Part shown: positions 47,193 to 58,074 of the stretch, piece after piece | Numbering within the stretch: the stretch's first letter is position 1 | How the letters are laid out: each line of letters begins with the position of its first letter | Source of the DNA: Anaeramoeba flamelloides | Lineage: Eukaryota > Metamonada > Anaeramoebidae | DNA: 64,000 nucleotides | Assembly (NCBI GenBank): GCA_027625915.1 | Contig: JANTQA010000036.1 | Location: 8,391,001 to 8,455,000, forward strand | Direction: 5' to 3' | Notes under the pieces: generated by a model | Databases searched by the model: none | Seen by the model: the letters and a program-made list of their open reading frames with translations, nothing else | What the model was told of the DNA's origin: nothing | Made by a program: the position numbers and the translations under genes

Positions 47193-47842
47193 TACTCATG
47201 GCATTATCAAATATTTTAAATTACAAATCTTTAAATATTTAAGAATTATGAATCTACTATCGAAGGTATTATCTTCTACCATTAGTGAAGTCTGAAATGG
47301 AAGTGCGATATTATGAGAGATTGATTATATTTGAAATCAAGAATCAGACGAATTTAAAAATTTTATTTTTATATAATATTACAAAAAATTGGTTTCTGAT
47401 CAATTAAAAAAGATAAATTCATTAGTAAAAAATTTACGAATTTCAGAAAATGATCTCAATTCCATTACAAATTTGGAGATATGAATGATCAATATTCAAA
47501 CATTTATATTGGAAAAATATCAATCTTAAATTGGTCTTAAAATATAGATTAATAGCTTGGAAAAAATTTTGATTTTTTGCTTTTAACAAAAATCGAAAAT
47601 TTTTTTAAGAATTAAATTTTTCAAAGATCACTAAGAATAATCATTTGAGATTAATTCGTCTGAGTTTTTAACTTTTTCAAAATTATCAGAAAGGGTTTTT
47701 ATTTTCTTCAAGATAAAATATATCCTTTTTATTTATATGTATTTTTTTTAATCAATTGTTTTGCTTTTTTTTTTATAATTACTGGATTATCTGAATTTTA
47801 ATTTACAATAAATATAAATTTATAATAAAAAAAAAATTAATT
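47193..47842. other. unassigned AT-rich stretch with peptide-like segments
   Basis: Plus-strand frames give runs such as QESDEFKNFIF and LVSDQLKKINSLVKNLRISEND, interrupted by TGA and TAA. This looks like decayed coding sequence, perhaps another retroelement, but no family motif is present. Confidence 0.3.
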
Positions 47843-50800
47843 TCACAAACCTTGTAAAGTATAATTAGTATTTTTTTGTAAATCAATAAATGCACGATTT
47901 AAGAAAGTAAGATAAGTAATATTTAAGTCAATGCTTCCAGAAACGATATCTTGTGAAGATATTAATTGAGGTATCTGTAAAACGTCTTGAGCCATTTGAA
48001 GAATAAATTCAGCACGTTCCTCTAAATCATCGAGTTCACTAACGAGTTCCATTTGTTCATAGGCTTCTATACTATTTTGTAATTGGGTTTGGATATTTTC
48101 TGAATCATCTTTAGTTTTTTCAATATAATTTTCAAGTTGCTTTTGTTGTTGAAGGAAAATAAATTTTAACACTGACGAATATAGCAAAGAATTATTGAAT
48201 TTGTTGGAAAAATCAGTAATTTCTTGAGATTGTGTTTCAGATAAACAGCGATTAACCCAATTTAATAAATAATCAATTCCCTTTTCTTTATTGTCATCAA
48301 TGTTATTGTTGTTATTTAATAAAAAGTCAGTATTATTTTCATTTAAATTATTTAATTCTTGGATGTTTGATATATTGTCATTTAAAATTCCGGTTTGTAG
48401 CATTTGGATTTTGTTTTGTAAGGATTCTAAATGTGATTGGAGTTTTTGAATTTTTTTTGAAGTGTCTTTTTGAATGGCATTAATAAAAGACTTTTGAAAT
48501 AATGATATACAAAATGCAATATTCATTCTTTCATTCCCCAATTGTATGTCTTGTTGGCTAACAAATTCTGAACAGCCCAAAAAATTCGCTATCTCGATAA
48601 TTAAATTTAATACCTTTTCTAATTCATTTTCTTTCAAATTACTAAGAATTTTAATGTATATTTGCTCTAATTCTTTTAATCTTACATTGATTACGTTTAT
48701 TAAATCTTGGTCCATTTTTTTATTTTCTTTTTCTTCTTTTAAGTAATTAATTGCTTCGTCAATAATTTCTTTTAAAATAGTTAAATAAATAATACCATCA
48801 TTAAGTTCCTTTCCAAAATTGTTTATTTCTAATTCACTTTTGCTTTTATTTATATAAAATCTTAGCCATTTTAATAAAATTTCCTTTGGTTCCTCAATCA
48901 AGGGATCAACCTCATATTTTTCTTGAATTTCTTTATTATTTAATAAATAATAAATCATATCTTCAAATAAGCACATTTCAATTACTTTCCAAAGAAATTT
49001 TTTGATTTTTGGGTTCTATATTATAAGGGAATAGAAAATGATTATTATTGTTGTTGTTATTTTTAATAAAAATAAATAAAGAATAAAAGTGAATTGAAAG
49101 ATGATGTTGGTGAATATTTTCAAACTTTCTTTAATTTAATAAAAATGATTAAAGTTTTGTTTTTATTAAGCCCCATTCCAAAAATTTGCACGCATCCAAA
49201 ATCAAAAATAGGCAGAAAAAAAAACCCAATTTATTATATTTTTACAAACGTAATATAAAACCAAATTTTAGTTAAATAGTATTAATGTTTTTATCAGTAA
49301 TCATTTTCATCCAAATAAAAGAAAAAAAAATATAAAACTCAAAAAATCAAATTCGATGTGTCCAAATATAATGAAACGAGTGAGAACAAAAAAAATGTAT
49401 TTGTAAATATGTTGAAATTTCACCAACAATTGTTGATCGATCAAATGATAAGATACCATTGACCAATTGTATGTGTTTTTCTATTTAACAAACACAATAC
49501 TGGCCTTCTATTAACCATCGAAAAAATATTTTATAGATCTAACGAAACAGATTACATAACTGGAAAAAGGGAAATGAAAACAAAACAAAAAAGACAAAAA
49601 AATGAATTTCATATTTTTGTATAATCAAAATTATTTCCAAATTGAATGTGAATTGTGGTATTTATATTCTTTCAACTGTTTAAACTGTGCCCAAATTTTT
49701 GGAATTTCGTTTAGAATAATAAGAATAAGAATAAGGAAAATATAGAAAAAAGTAATAAAAATGAAATATATATGCAAAAATATTTAAAGTTTTCTTTTAG
49801 CAGGTTAATTTCAAAAATTACTGCCAATTGGAAGTTATTTTTTCCATATTTTGACTTTATTTATAAACAAATATTAAATTCTTTTTCAGTCAAAGGTGTA
49901 AGTTTTATTGAAGAAATAGAACATATTTTTTTTTTTTTTTATTTTTGAAGGGAGGAAATTAATTTCCTCTTACTGTCGTTAGGTTTTTTTTAATTTAAGA
50001 AATATAAAGAAAATTTATTTTATTTTCTTTACATTTCAAAAATTAAAAAAAACGGTTGTTAGGTTTTCCAGAATTTAAAAGAATTGAGCAAAATCAAAGA
50101 TTTTATTCAATTCTTTTGAATTCTGGAAAACCTAGGCACTTGACGACACTCTACGGCACTCTATGGCACTCTATGCCACTCTATGGCACTCTATGGCACT
50201 CTATGGCACTCTATGGCACTTTCCTTAATTTCTAAATTTTTGTTAAGAAATTTCTATTAAAGAATCATAATTTTCTTTATCATTAACCAATAACAGGATA
50301 AATAATGAGTCTTTATTTCGAATAATATCAAAGATACTCTTCTTTAATTGTTTATTTTTGTTTATTTGGATTAATTCTTTAATCCAAATTTTTATGATTT
50401 TCTTCAAACAACCAGCAGTAACATAAAAAATGATTGATATCTTCATCTATTTCTGAGGTAGAATATTTTTTACATAAATTGCAGATTTTGTTTTTATTTT
50501 ATTTTATCATAAACATAAGAATATCTATTAAGATAATTTGTGAAATTTTTTAGTTTTAGATGGAAGTAGAACCCTTCCATTTTAAATATTTTTTGTCATT
50601 AGGTTTTCCAGAATTCAAAAGAATTGAGTAAACTCGATGATTTTTCTCTATTCTTTTGAATTCTGTAAAAGCGCCGTTAGGTTTTCTTGAGTTTTCTGTT
50701 TATTTGGAAAATCAATAGATTTTCGTTAGGTTTTTTTTAATTTTTGAAATAAACCTAAAATTTTAATAAATTTCCGGTTTATTTCAAAAAGTAAAAAAAA

Positions 50801-53800
50801 ACTAGAACACTTCAAAATAAAATAGAAAACCTCAAAAAAGCCTAGAAAACTTGACAAATAAAATAGAAAACCTCATGAAAGCCTAGGCACTTGACATCAC
50901 TCTGTGACACGACTGTTTGTTTTATTATTATTATACCTAATGGTTTTTAAATATTCTTGGCCTTTCCATCCAGTACTATTTATTATTAAGTTTACTCTAA
51001 ATTGATTAAGATTCATATTTGGTAGTTTTAGACTTTCTACTTTCCAATTAATATTTCCGTTGTCTTTTTTTGTAAATTTTAAATTTTTTGATATGTGTTC
51101 AAAACCAAGAATTTCTAATTTATTTTTGAGTTTAAATCTTCTTTTATATATTAAAATTTTGACTTGGTCTATTTTTGCTTCAGTTTTATAAATAATTCTT
51201 GGAGATTGTGGATTAATTTTTAAAAATTTTGTGAATTTTTTATTTATCCAAACATCTATTGCGTCGAAATGTTTTTGTTTTAGATTGAAAATAACTAGTT
51301 CCATAAAATAATTGGTTAATACATATCGATTTAAACATTTGTAATTTTATCACATTAGCTAAATTTTGCTGTTGTAAAGAATTTGATTGATTTTTTTAAA
51401 ATTGTCTTTTACTTTTTTGAAGTTTTTTTGTAAAAAGATATTTTTTTTTAGGTCAATTTAAGGGCTAAGTTTAGGGGTGATATAACCGTATATAAACGGG
51501 AAATCATCAACAGCTTTATCCAAACTAAAAATATTTTCAAATGGTTTGAATAGATATAATATATATATATATATATATATATAAATGTAGATGGGAAAAG
51601 GGTAGTAGATCCCAAAATATGTTCATGTTGCAAAAGAAAAATTGATGATATAGACTATTTCATATATGGCTAGAAAAAAATATGAAAAAAGATATCAGAC
51701 AATGAAAAAAAATAACTCAAAAAAATAAAATATTTTGATTTTAAGATTGTCTCTAAAGAAGGTACAGATGAATTACCAAGGAAAATGAACACAAAAGAAA
51801 TCCATGTTATTACAATGCTATAGGATACTTTTTGACTAATATGACTCAAACACGATATAAGGAAAAAAAGATCTCAAAGCTAAATGGTTTTGAATCATAA
51901 TCGCGCAAATTCATCTCAATTTCAATAATTCTAATCTTTTTTTTTATCAATTTTTTAAATTCTTGTTTTTTTTTTATTCTTCATTTTTTTTTTATTAATA
52001 TTATTCATTTTTTTTATCTTCTCTTTAATTCATCTTTATTGTAGAAAACTAAAATAAGTTTAAAATGTTCCGAATGGCTGTGTTGACTCACTCTTTGATT
52101 TATAAGTTACAAATTTGGTCTCTTCAAATTTCTCTCATCAACAGATAAGGTGTTTTTATATGACACTTAACCCTTAACAATAAATCAAAATCAAAAAATA
52201 GAGATATTTTTTAATGAAAAGAAGAAAGAGAAGAAAAATAAATAAATAATATTTAAATCGCAAAATTTTGTTTTCTTGGTAAAGTTTTAGTGCGTTCTGA
52301 ATCTTAATGTTGGTAAAAAAAAAATAAGTTGTATTTTGAAATGAAAAAAATTTATTTTGTTAGTAATGTTAATTATTAATCTTTCAATTCAAATCTCAAC
52401 AAATAAAACTAATAGATGAAGTATAGATGATAAAATAAATCTAAATTTGATAGAAGTTTAACAAATATTTTTCTCAATGAAATTTAGATCTATTCAGTAA
52501 AAATTTTTAATTCTTTAAAGTTTTGAAAAAAAAGCCATTTCCTTGTGTACAAAAAATGAAAAAATAACAAGAATTTTCAAATTTGAGAATTTTTTTTAAC
52601 AAATTGTTTAATCTTATTCACAAGAATCCGTATAACAATTTAAATCATTTTTTGTCATAAAAAATTGATTTTGAATTTTGAGGATAAAATTACCTAATTC
52701 TCAAATATCTTTGAAGAAAATTTTGTTGAAAAAAATCAAATATTTATATATAAATAAAAGTAGTGCTCCTGAGTAAATTTTTTAAATTGTTTGAAATTTT
52801 TAATGGTTAAGACTACCCTTATTAAAATAATACTAATATTTTGCAATATGTTGAATAAAACAACTTTTTGGTTAACCAAAAAAATTATCTCAAAAAAGAA
52901 AAATAAATTCTATATAAATATTACTGGTAACAAAGACTTGTTATAGTATAATAATGATGGAAATGGTAAGAGAAGGGAAAAAATTTTTATCTATTGTAAG
53001 AAATAAAATCGATTTAAATGTTTTCTTTTTCATAAAAAATGATAAAAAAAAAATTGATCTAGCAGAAAAAAATTTCTTTTCTGGGTTTATGAGTCTATCG
53101 GAATTTTTTTGACACTTTGCATCGATAAAATGTGTAATTACAGAATATCACTAATAACATATTTTAAAATTTTGCCTTTTATCATGAAAGATTGATTCTT
53201 TAAATCAAAAATACTACACACATGCAAAAAGTGATGTCTTAATATTTTCCTTCAGCTTTCCAAAAAAGACTAAAAAGATCAAGTGAAAATTTAAACTCTT
53301 TACTACTGTTAATTGCATAATAAAAAGATCAATATTTTCATTCCGCTTTTCCAAAAATAATCCCAAGATTTAAAATAAATCAAACAAAGCCCAAATTCTA
53401 AAAGGGGTATTAATACCAAAGTTTGTTTACAGAAACCTAAATTTGTAATGGATTCTATTTTTAAAAACCTTTTTTTGGAAAGCCGAAGGAAATTTTGTTT
53501 AATTTATTTTGAAACAAATAGTATTAAGTCTTGTGTACAATTTGATTCCACACTTTGAGAATTGGGTCTCTAAATTATTTCTCATTTTGTTCTTTTTTGT
53601 TTTTTTATTGGAAAGTCGAAAAAAAATTTTGGTACATTTATTTCTCAATTAACAGCAATGACTTTTTGATTGTTTGTGAATAATGGCAAATTCAAAATAA
53701 CTTTTTTGAGTTCTTTTTACAAGCATTTAGAGAATCATTTTGATCCCTTTTAAAAAAGTAATGTGATTGAAAATCGAAATCGATCTTGAGTTTTGTGAAC

Positions 53801-54381
53801 AGTAGTGGTGTGTAGTGGGATGAAATTCAACTTAAAAAATGTGTGTATTTTTAATTTTTAGAAAGGGTATTTTTAAAAAAAATCTTTTTCAAAAAAAGAA
53901 GAAAAAATTTGGGATGTTTGTTGAAAAAGAAAAAAAAAAAGAATACATTTTCTTTTAAAAAGTCTTCGTCAGTAATCTCAACTTCAAGTCCAATTTCTTT
54001 CATAGCTTCAAAGCACAAATTGTAATTTTTTATTTTTTCTTCTTTAGTTTTTCGATCACTTAAGAGAATTTCTTCTTCATTTATTATTCCAGGGAAAAAG
54101 TGATTCAGTAGCACTCTTTAGAATGAAAAAACAAAGTGTTTAAAAGTTTAATAAAAAAAAAATTCTTTTGGTTTGGTGTTGATTTCAGAACAGTTCATTT
54201 CTTGTTTGAAGGGTGAATGAAAAAAAAAAAAAATTTACGTGATTAATTCACCATCTTGTATAACTAAAAAAAGATTTGTAAGGTTAATTGGCAAGATCCT
54301 GGATATTATAGGATTATTTTCGAGTGTTGTATTGATGAATTCAATATATTTTTCAAGTTCCTCATAAGATGGAATTTCCAT
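47843..54381 (-). CDS. plastin/fimbrin-like calponin-homology protein, three exons
   Basis: Exon 1 is 54,381-54,239, exon 2 is 54,115-53,947 and exon 3 is 49,015-47,843, giving 494 residues. All junctions are GT-AG and in phase. Exons 1-2 encode the start of a fimbrin-type first CH domain (YEELEKYIEFINTTLENNP...LPI...LFLVIQDGELITVLLNHFFPGIINEEEI). Exon 3 opens with its last helix (NPKIKKFLWKVIEMCL). CH2 spans about 147-282 (ILLKWLRFYI...INNFGKELNDGIIYLTIL...QQDIQLGNERMNIAFCISLF). A coiled stretch follows (about 289-314), then a CH3-like domain (about 349-482, YLLNWVNRCL...ITDFSNKFNNSLLY). Fimbrins bundle actin filaments. Typical members have EF-hands and four CH domains, so this one is short, with neither EF-hands nor CH4. 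The stop is TGA. Intron 2 is 4,931 bp and full of mobile elements. Confidence 0.8.
49169..49711. mobile_element. 543-bp TA-flanked TIR element, copy 2
   Basis: Ends AGCCCCATTCCAAAAATTTG and, inwards from the right, AACGAAATTCCAAAAATTTG, with TA on both sides (49,167-49,168 and 49,712-49,713). It is the same family and orientation as 39,255-39,788. Confidence 0.78.
50141..50220. repeat. 10-bp tandem repeat array, about eight units
   Basis: Units CTATGGCACT (minus strand AGTGCCATAG) are repeated head to tail, seven clear plus one degenerate, immediately after the LINE ORF end. The same motif occurs as GTGCCGTAGA in copy 1 (30,795-30,815) and as a few degenerate units in copy 2 (46,760-46,790). 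The array has expanded here. Confidence 0.9.
50590..50900. repeat. palindrome block inside LINE coding region, copy 3
   Basis: A hairpin of TTTTCCAGAATTCAAAAGAA and its complement lies at about 50,604-50,668. Another is GTTAGGTTTTTTTTAATTTT with AAAAAGTAAAAAAAAACTAG at about 50,724-50,805. CTTGAGTTTTCTGTTTATTT at 50,684 belongs to an enclosing stem. The ORF resumes on both sides of the block. Confidence 0.8.
51480..51930 (+). mobile_element. possible second LINE type, C-terminal zinc-knuckle fragment
   Basis: A frame reads ITVYKREIINSFIQTKNIFKWFE, is interrupted by a (AT)n run at 51,559-51,583, then continues NVDGKRVVDPKICSCCKRK, then IDDIDYFIYG before a stop where a cysteine would be expected. 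C-x-x-C followed by D-I-D-Y/H-F and a terminal Cys is the pattern of RT-associated zinc knuckles (zf-RVT). It is on the opposite strand to LINE copy 3 and differs in sequence from it. A T-rich, low-complexity 3' end follows. Confidence 0.35.
53230..53660. mobile_element. inverted-repeat element candidate
   Basis: CCTTCAGCTTTCCAAAAAAG (53,251) faces TTTTTTTGGAAAGCCGAAGG (53,469). TTCCGCTTTTCCAAAA (53,341) has a further partner, TTGGAAAGTCGAAAAA (53,609). The layout suggests two nested or duplicated TIR ends. Boundaries are unclear. Confidence 0.4.
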
Positions 54382-55016
54382 ATTTGAATAGAAAGGCAAG
54401 TTGGAAACAATAAAAAAGTAAAAAAAAATAAAATTTAAAAACTCAACTTTGAGCCAAAATTGTAAACTCAGAATTCAAACAACATATTTTCATAACTGGG
54501 ATTTTTATTTTCAGAGTTTTTCAGTTAACAATTCTAAATTTTGCATCAAACTTTACGGTCTTAAGTTCAACCTAGAAAATGTTGGTTTATTATGTTAAAA
54601 ACAACAAAATATTTGATTTTTGAGGTAAAAAAGAGTTTAAAGGAATTTGTCAATTATTTTAGAGAGGTTTGATTAAAAAAAAGAAGAAATTCAATTATCC
54701 AGCTTCTTTTTTTTTTTTTTCAGTATTAGTTCATAAAACACCTCACTAATATTATTTTGATTTAAATGGTTGAAAAGGTATCAAAATACAACTTGACATT
54801 TTCTATATTTAAACTTTGTGAATAATCTTCTTTAAAAAATAATTCCTTTTAAGAGAGACTTTTGTTGGAATAGAAGAGAGAGAAAATAGGCAAAAAAAGT
54901 CCAAGTATCAACAATTTCTTTTTGAAAAGTCTGTCTAACTCCTCTGAATAGAAAATTTTGTTTTCATTTTTTTTCTTTTTTTAATTCGATTAAATTTTAT
55001 TAATCTAAATTAATTA
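54382..55016. other. intergenic region between divergent fimbrin-like and CEP44-like genes
   Basis: The two genes point away from each other, about 635 bp apart, so this AT-rich stretch probably holds both promoters. No specific regulatory element was recognised. Confidence 0.4.
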
Positions 55017-56624
55017 ATGAGCGCGACAAAACCAAAAAAAAGAAGAATCTCAGAATTAAGTTCATCAAGAATTATTGAAATTCTACAACACGAATTGAAG
55101 AACGTGAAATTCCCAACAGAAATAAATTCAGAAAAATTATTAGGCGGAGATCCAAAGATCTTTTTCCAAATCTTTAAGCATTTGGTTTTTTCTGTGTCTG
55201 ATGTCTTAACAAATTTCTTTGTCAAAAGAGGATCATTTAATACAAAGTCTTCTGTTCATTTTCTAAGGCAACTCTTTCTAGTCGGAGAAAAAGAATTTGG
55301 GTTGACTCCACCATTTACTTTAAGTGAGTTCTTGACGGATAAGTTTTCACATGAAAAAGCAAAGTATACTGCGCGACTAATCTGGAGATGCAGAAGGGTG
55401 CACAACGAAATTGTGACAAGCAAAAGGCATTCCTTTACAAATTTCAAATTCTCTGATGAAAAAGAAAAGAAATCTGATAATTCTACCTTTTATCGAAGAT
55501 CAACAACCCCCAATTTCAAACCAAAAAAAAACATACGGAGAGATGAAAAAGAAAAAGAAAAAGATTCAAACCAAACCAAAAATACAAATACAAACAGAAT
55601 TAACGAGAAAATTGATGAAAAATTAAAACACAAATCAAAGGAGAGAGAAAGAGAAAGAGGAAGTGAAAGTGGAAGAGGAAACGGAAGAGGAAGAGAAAGA
55701 GAAAAGGAAATACAAAGAGGTAAACTAAGAGGGGGAGGCGGTCGGAAGGAAAATGAAAAGGGAAAAAGAAAGGGAAATGAAAAGCAGCTGATAAATAAAG
55801 AGAACAAAAAAATAAAATTTGGATTTGAAAAAAATCCTTACCAAAAGCCAAAATTAAAAAGATCTGGATTTGATCCACTTTCTCAAACAACTGTCATCCC
55901 AACAAGTGAATTTAAAAAAACTTACGGTGTTCGGAAAACTTCTCCAATTAAAACCAATTCCTCTTCAAATTCTTCCAATTCCACTTCTGTAAATTTTAAA
56001 AAAAATGTTCGTTTTAAGCAAAATAATTTGATTGACGAGGGAGAAGATGACGTAGGGTATGACAATGGGAATGAAAATAAAAATAAAAATGGAAAACAAA
56101 ATGAAGATGAAGATGATTTCTATTATAACCCAAACTCTGAAAAAAATGGAGAATACCAAAACAAATATAATTATCAAAAAACTAAAAAAGTTGGATGGGA
56201 GTCACCAATCATTTCGCATGTGGAGGAATTTTCAAACACTTCAATGTCGGCTTCTGGTTCAGAATATGGGGAAGTCACTGAAATGATGTTTCAAACATCC
56301 TTCGATCGATTAGAAAAATGGCTAAAATCACAATTTGAATTAATTGATTTAAAAATTGAAAAATCTTCGGAAAAGATCCACAATTCAATCGAAAGGATTG
56401 ATAAAAGAGTTTCGAAACTTGATCGAGAAGTGAAGCAACTTAAAAGTCAACTGTGCAGCGATGGCAACGGCCAAAACACAACCACAAAGGGGATTTTGAA
56501 AAATTCCAACTATGGACATCGCTCCATGTATCTAAATATTAATAATGGAATGAATTCTGATAATTTTCTCACTAATTCTCCAAAAAGTAAACGAAATTCT
56601 AAAAATAATTATCAAAATTATTAA
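55017..56624 (+). CDS. CEP44-domain protein with C-terminal coiled coil
   Basis: Single-exon, 535-residue protein. Residues 20-135 follow the CEP44 domain pattern: LQHELKNVKFPTEI, then LLGGDPKIFFQIFKHLVFSVS, the short FFVKRG segment, HFLRQLFLVGEKEF, TLSEFLTDKFSHEKAKYTAR and LIWRCRRVHNEI. Animal CEP44 binds centrioles and helps stabilise them and convert them to centrosomes. The middle (about 145-400) is low-complexity and rich in K, E, R, N and S. A short amphipathic coiled coil at about 430-475 (SSEKIHNSIERIDKRVSKLDREVKQLKSQ, quoted in part) follows. The domain match is from memory of the family, but the length and order of blocks agree well. It implies the organism builds centrioles or basal bodies. 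Confidence 0.75.
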   Translation: MSATKPKKRRISELSSSRIIEILQHELKNVKFPTEINSEKLLGGDPKIFFQIFKHLVFSVSDVLTNFFVKRGSFNTKSSVHFLRQLFLVGEKEFGLTPPFTLSEFLTDKFSHEKAKYTARLIWRCRRVHNEIVTSKRHSFTNFKFSDEKEKKSDNSTFYRRSTTPNFKPKKNIRRDEKEKEKDSNQTKNTNTNRINEKIDEKLKHKSKERERERGSESGRGNGRGREREKEIQRGKLRGGGGRKENEKGKRKGNEKQLINKENKKIKFGFEKNPYQKPKLKRSGFDPLSQTTVIPTSEFKKTYGVRKTSPIKTNSSSNSSNSTSVNFKKNVRFKQNNLIDEGEDDVGYDNGNENKNKNGKQNEDEDDFYYNPNSEKNGEYQNKYNYQKTKKVGWESPIISHVEEFSNTSMSASGSEYGEVTEMMFQTSFDRLEKWLKSQFELIDLKIEKSSEKIHNSIERIDKRVSKLDREVKQLKSQLCSDGNGQNTTTKGILKNSNYGHRSMYLNINNGMNSDNFLTNSPKSKRNSKNNYQNY

Positions 56625-58074
56625 TCCGTTCTTTCGTTAAATTAGCCCTTCATAACCCGCCCAGGCATTCGGTAGTTTATCCACCCATTTCATTATTTAT
56701 CACTAATTGTTCATACGTTAGTGAATATTATATTTAATTAATATTTATTTTTTGTTTTTTGAAAAAATTAAACAAAAAATAATAAAATTAAATCACAACA
56801 CTTCTTTTTTTTTGAAAAAATTTTAAATTTTATAATTTAGCACTTGACTTTTACAACTCTGATTATTTTTTTTTGATTTTTTTTTTGATTTGAAAACACG
56901 AGTAGTTATTTGTAGTTTTAGACAATTGATGCACTTTATTTTCAAAACTAAATCATTTTTTCAAAAGCGATCATCACTTTATTATGTTATTGGAAGTGGT
57001 TCTGAAGGGTTTTGTTCGAGATTCTTATCAAAATATTTTTTTTTAATTTTTGTCAAATTTTTTGTCATTTTTTGTAATTTTTTTTCAAATTTTATTTTTC
57101 TTTATCAATTTTTTGATCGAAACTATTTTTATTTTTGGTCCAACCTTCGTTTTACTTTTTTCATACTTTTTTTTTTTATTTCTTCTGTTTTTTTTTTCTT
57201 TTTGAAATAAGCTAAGTTTATTTAGCTAAATAAAATATCTTCGAAAATATAAATTAGCATTTAAAAAAAATGAGACTTTATACTGCTTTTCAAAGCAAAT
57301 ATTTTTATTTAGCAAAAAAAAACCCTGTTAACCTCATTTTTCATGAAATTTTTTGGAAATAAAAATTTGTAATACCCATTTCAAAAATTTCAATCCACTT
57401 TTTTTTAAGGCTGAAATATTTTTTTTTAGAATTTTTAAAATATTAAACTTTTATATTTGGGGAATAATTCAAAATAAATTATTAAATATGGTTTAATAAT
57501 TAGTTACCACTTGTGTTTTTCCATTTATTATTTTGAGAGAGTAACTAATTATAAATTTAATTTATTTTATAAGTATTTAACTTCAATTAAAACTGAATTA
57601 ACTTTTTAAAATATTTATTTTTGATAATTATTTGTAAAAAAGTTATAAGTTTATTTATTTTTAATTGGTAGCAACTTTGCCAAATATTTAAGAAACAAGA
57701 AAATCCCCTTTCATTGATAAAAAATAAAAATGATAGATTATAAAAATATTTTGAAATTTATTATATGATAAGAATGTATTTATATTCTAATGATTCCTTA
57801 AAGTACAAAATTTATCCAAAATGGAAACATATTATTATTGGCATCAAATGAAGTTTCTTTTCTTTTTATTTAAATAGGTATCAATAAATCAAAAAACTTG
57901 CTTGGTTTTTATTTTTTTGCTCAAATGGGTGATTTTTAAAATTTTCTCAACAAAAATTTAGAAATTAGAGTTCCTTCATTTGATCAAGAGTACCACTTAT
58001 CTTTCAAGTTAAGATTTTTTATAATTCAAACGAATGTAGATAAATCAAAGATTAGATTCAATAATTTTACAACT
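56625..58074. other. intergenic DNA with a diverged GTGACTC-type repeat
   Basis: 56,940-57,560 shows the same order of landmarks as 43,948-44,575 (ATGTTATTGGAAGTGGTTCTG, quoted loosely; CCCATTTCAAAAATTTCAA; an AT-rich centre), so it is an old copy of that element. No gene. Confidence 0.4.

Larger units (their letters stand above)
49945..51430 (-). mobile_element. LINE, copy 3, 5'-truncated
   Basis: On the minus strand, the region from 51,430 to 50,897 encodes part of the ORF after the RT core (MELVIFNLKQKHFDAIDVW...IYKRRFKLKNKLEILGFE...NINWKVE). It aligns with 45,700-46,130 of copy 2. An internal palindrome block follows (50,900-50,590), then the zinc knuckle ICNLCKK...DINHFLCYC (about 50,490-50,415) and the C-terminus down to 50,243. 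Last come a 10-bp tandem repeat and a 3' palindrome block ending GGAAATTAATTTCCTCCCTTC with an A-rich tail near 49,930. Interruptions are fewer than in copy 2. Confidence 0.82.
49016..53946 (-). other. 4.9-kb intron of the fimbrin-like gene
   Basis: Minus-strand donor GTATTC at 53,946 and acceptor ATATAG ending at 49,016. It contains a TA-flanked MITE (49,169-49,711), LINE copy 3 (minus strand, 49,945-51,430), a second LINE-type fragment (plus strand, about 51,480-51,930) and an inverted-repeat candidate (53,230-53,660). Intron 1 of the same gene (54,238-54,116) is only 123 bp. Confidence 0.75.

Noticed and set aside
45900-47400. In-frame TGA codons at places where tryptophan might fit in LINE-like peptides
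   Set aside because: Considered as UGA recoding, but copy 3 has Lys or Thr at the aligned sites, TAA stops occur too, and host genes use TGG for Trp. Ordinary decay is simpler.
50141-50220. 10-bp array as a CRISPR
   Set aside because: Head-to-tail units with no spacers, in eukaryotic DNA and attached to a LINE.
55490-55890. Minus-strand frames rich in F, L, S and P
   Set aside because: Antisense of the CEP44-like gene's K/E/R-rich middle.
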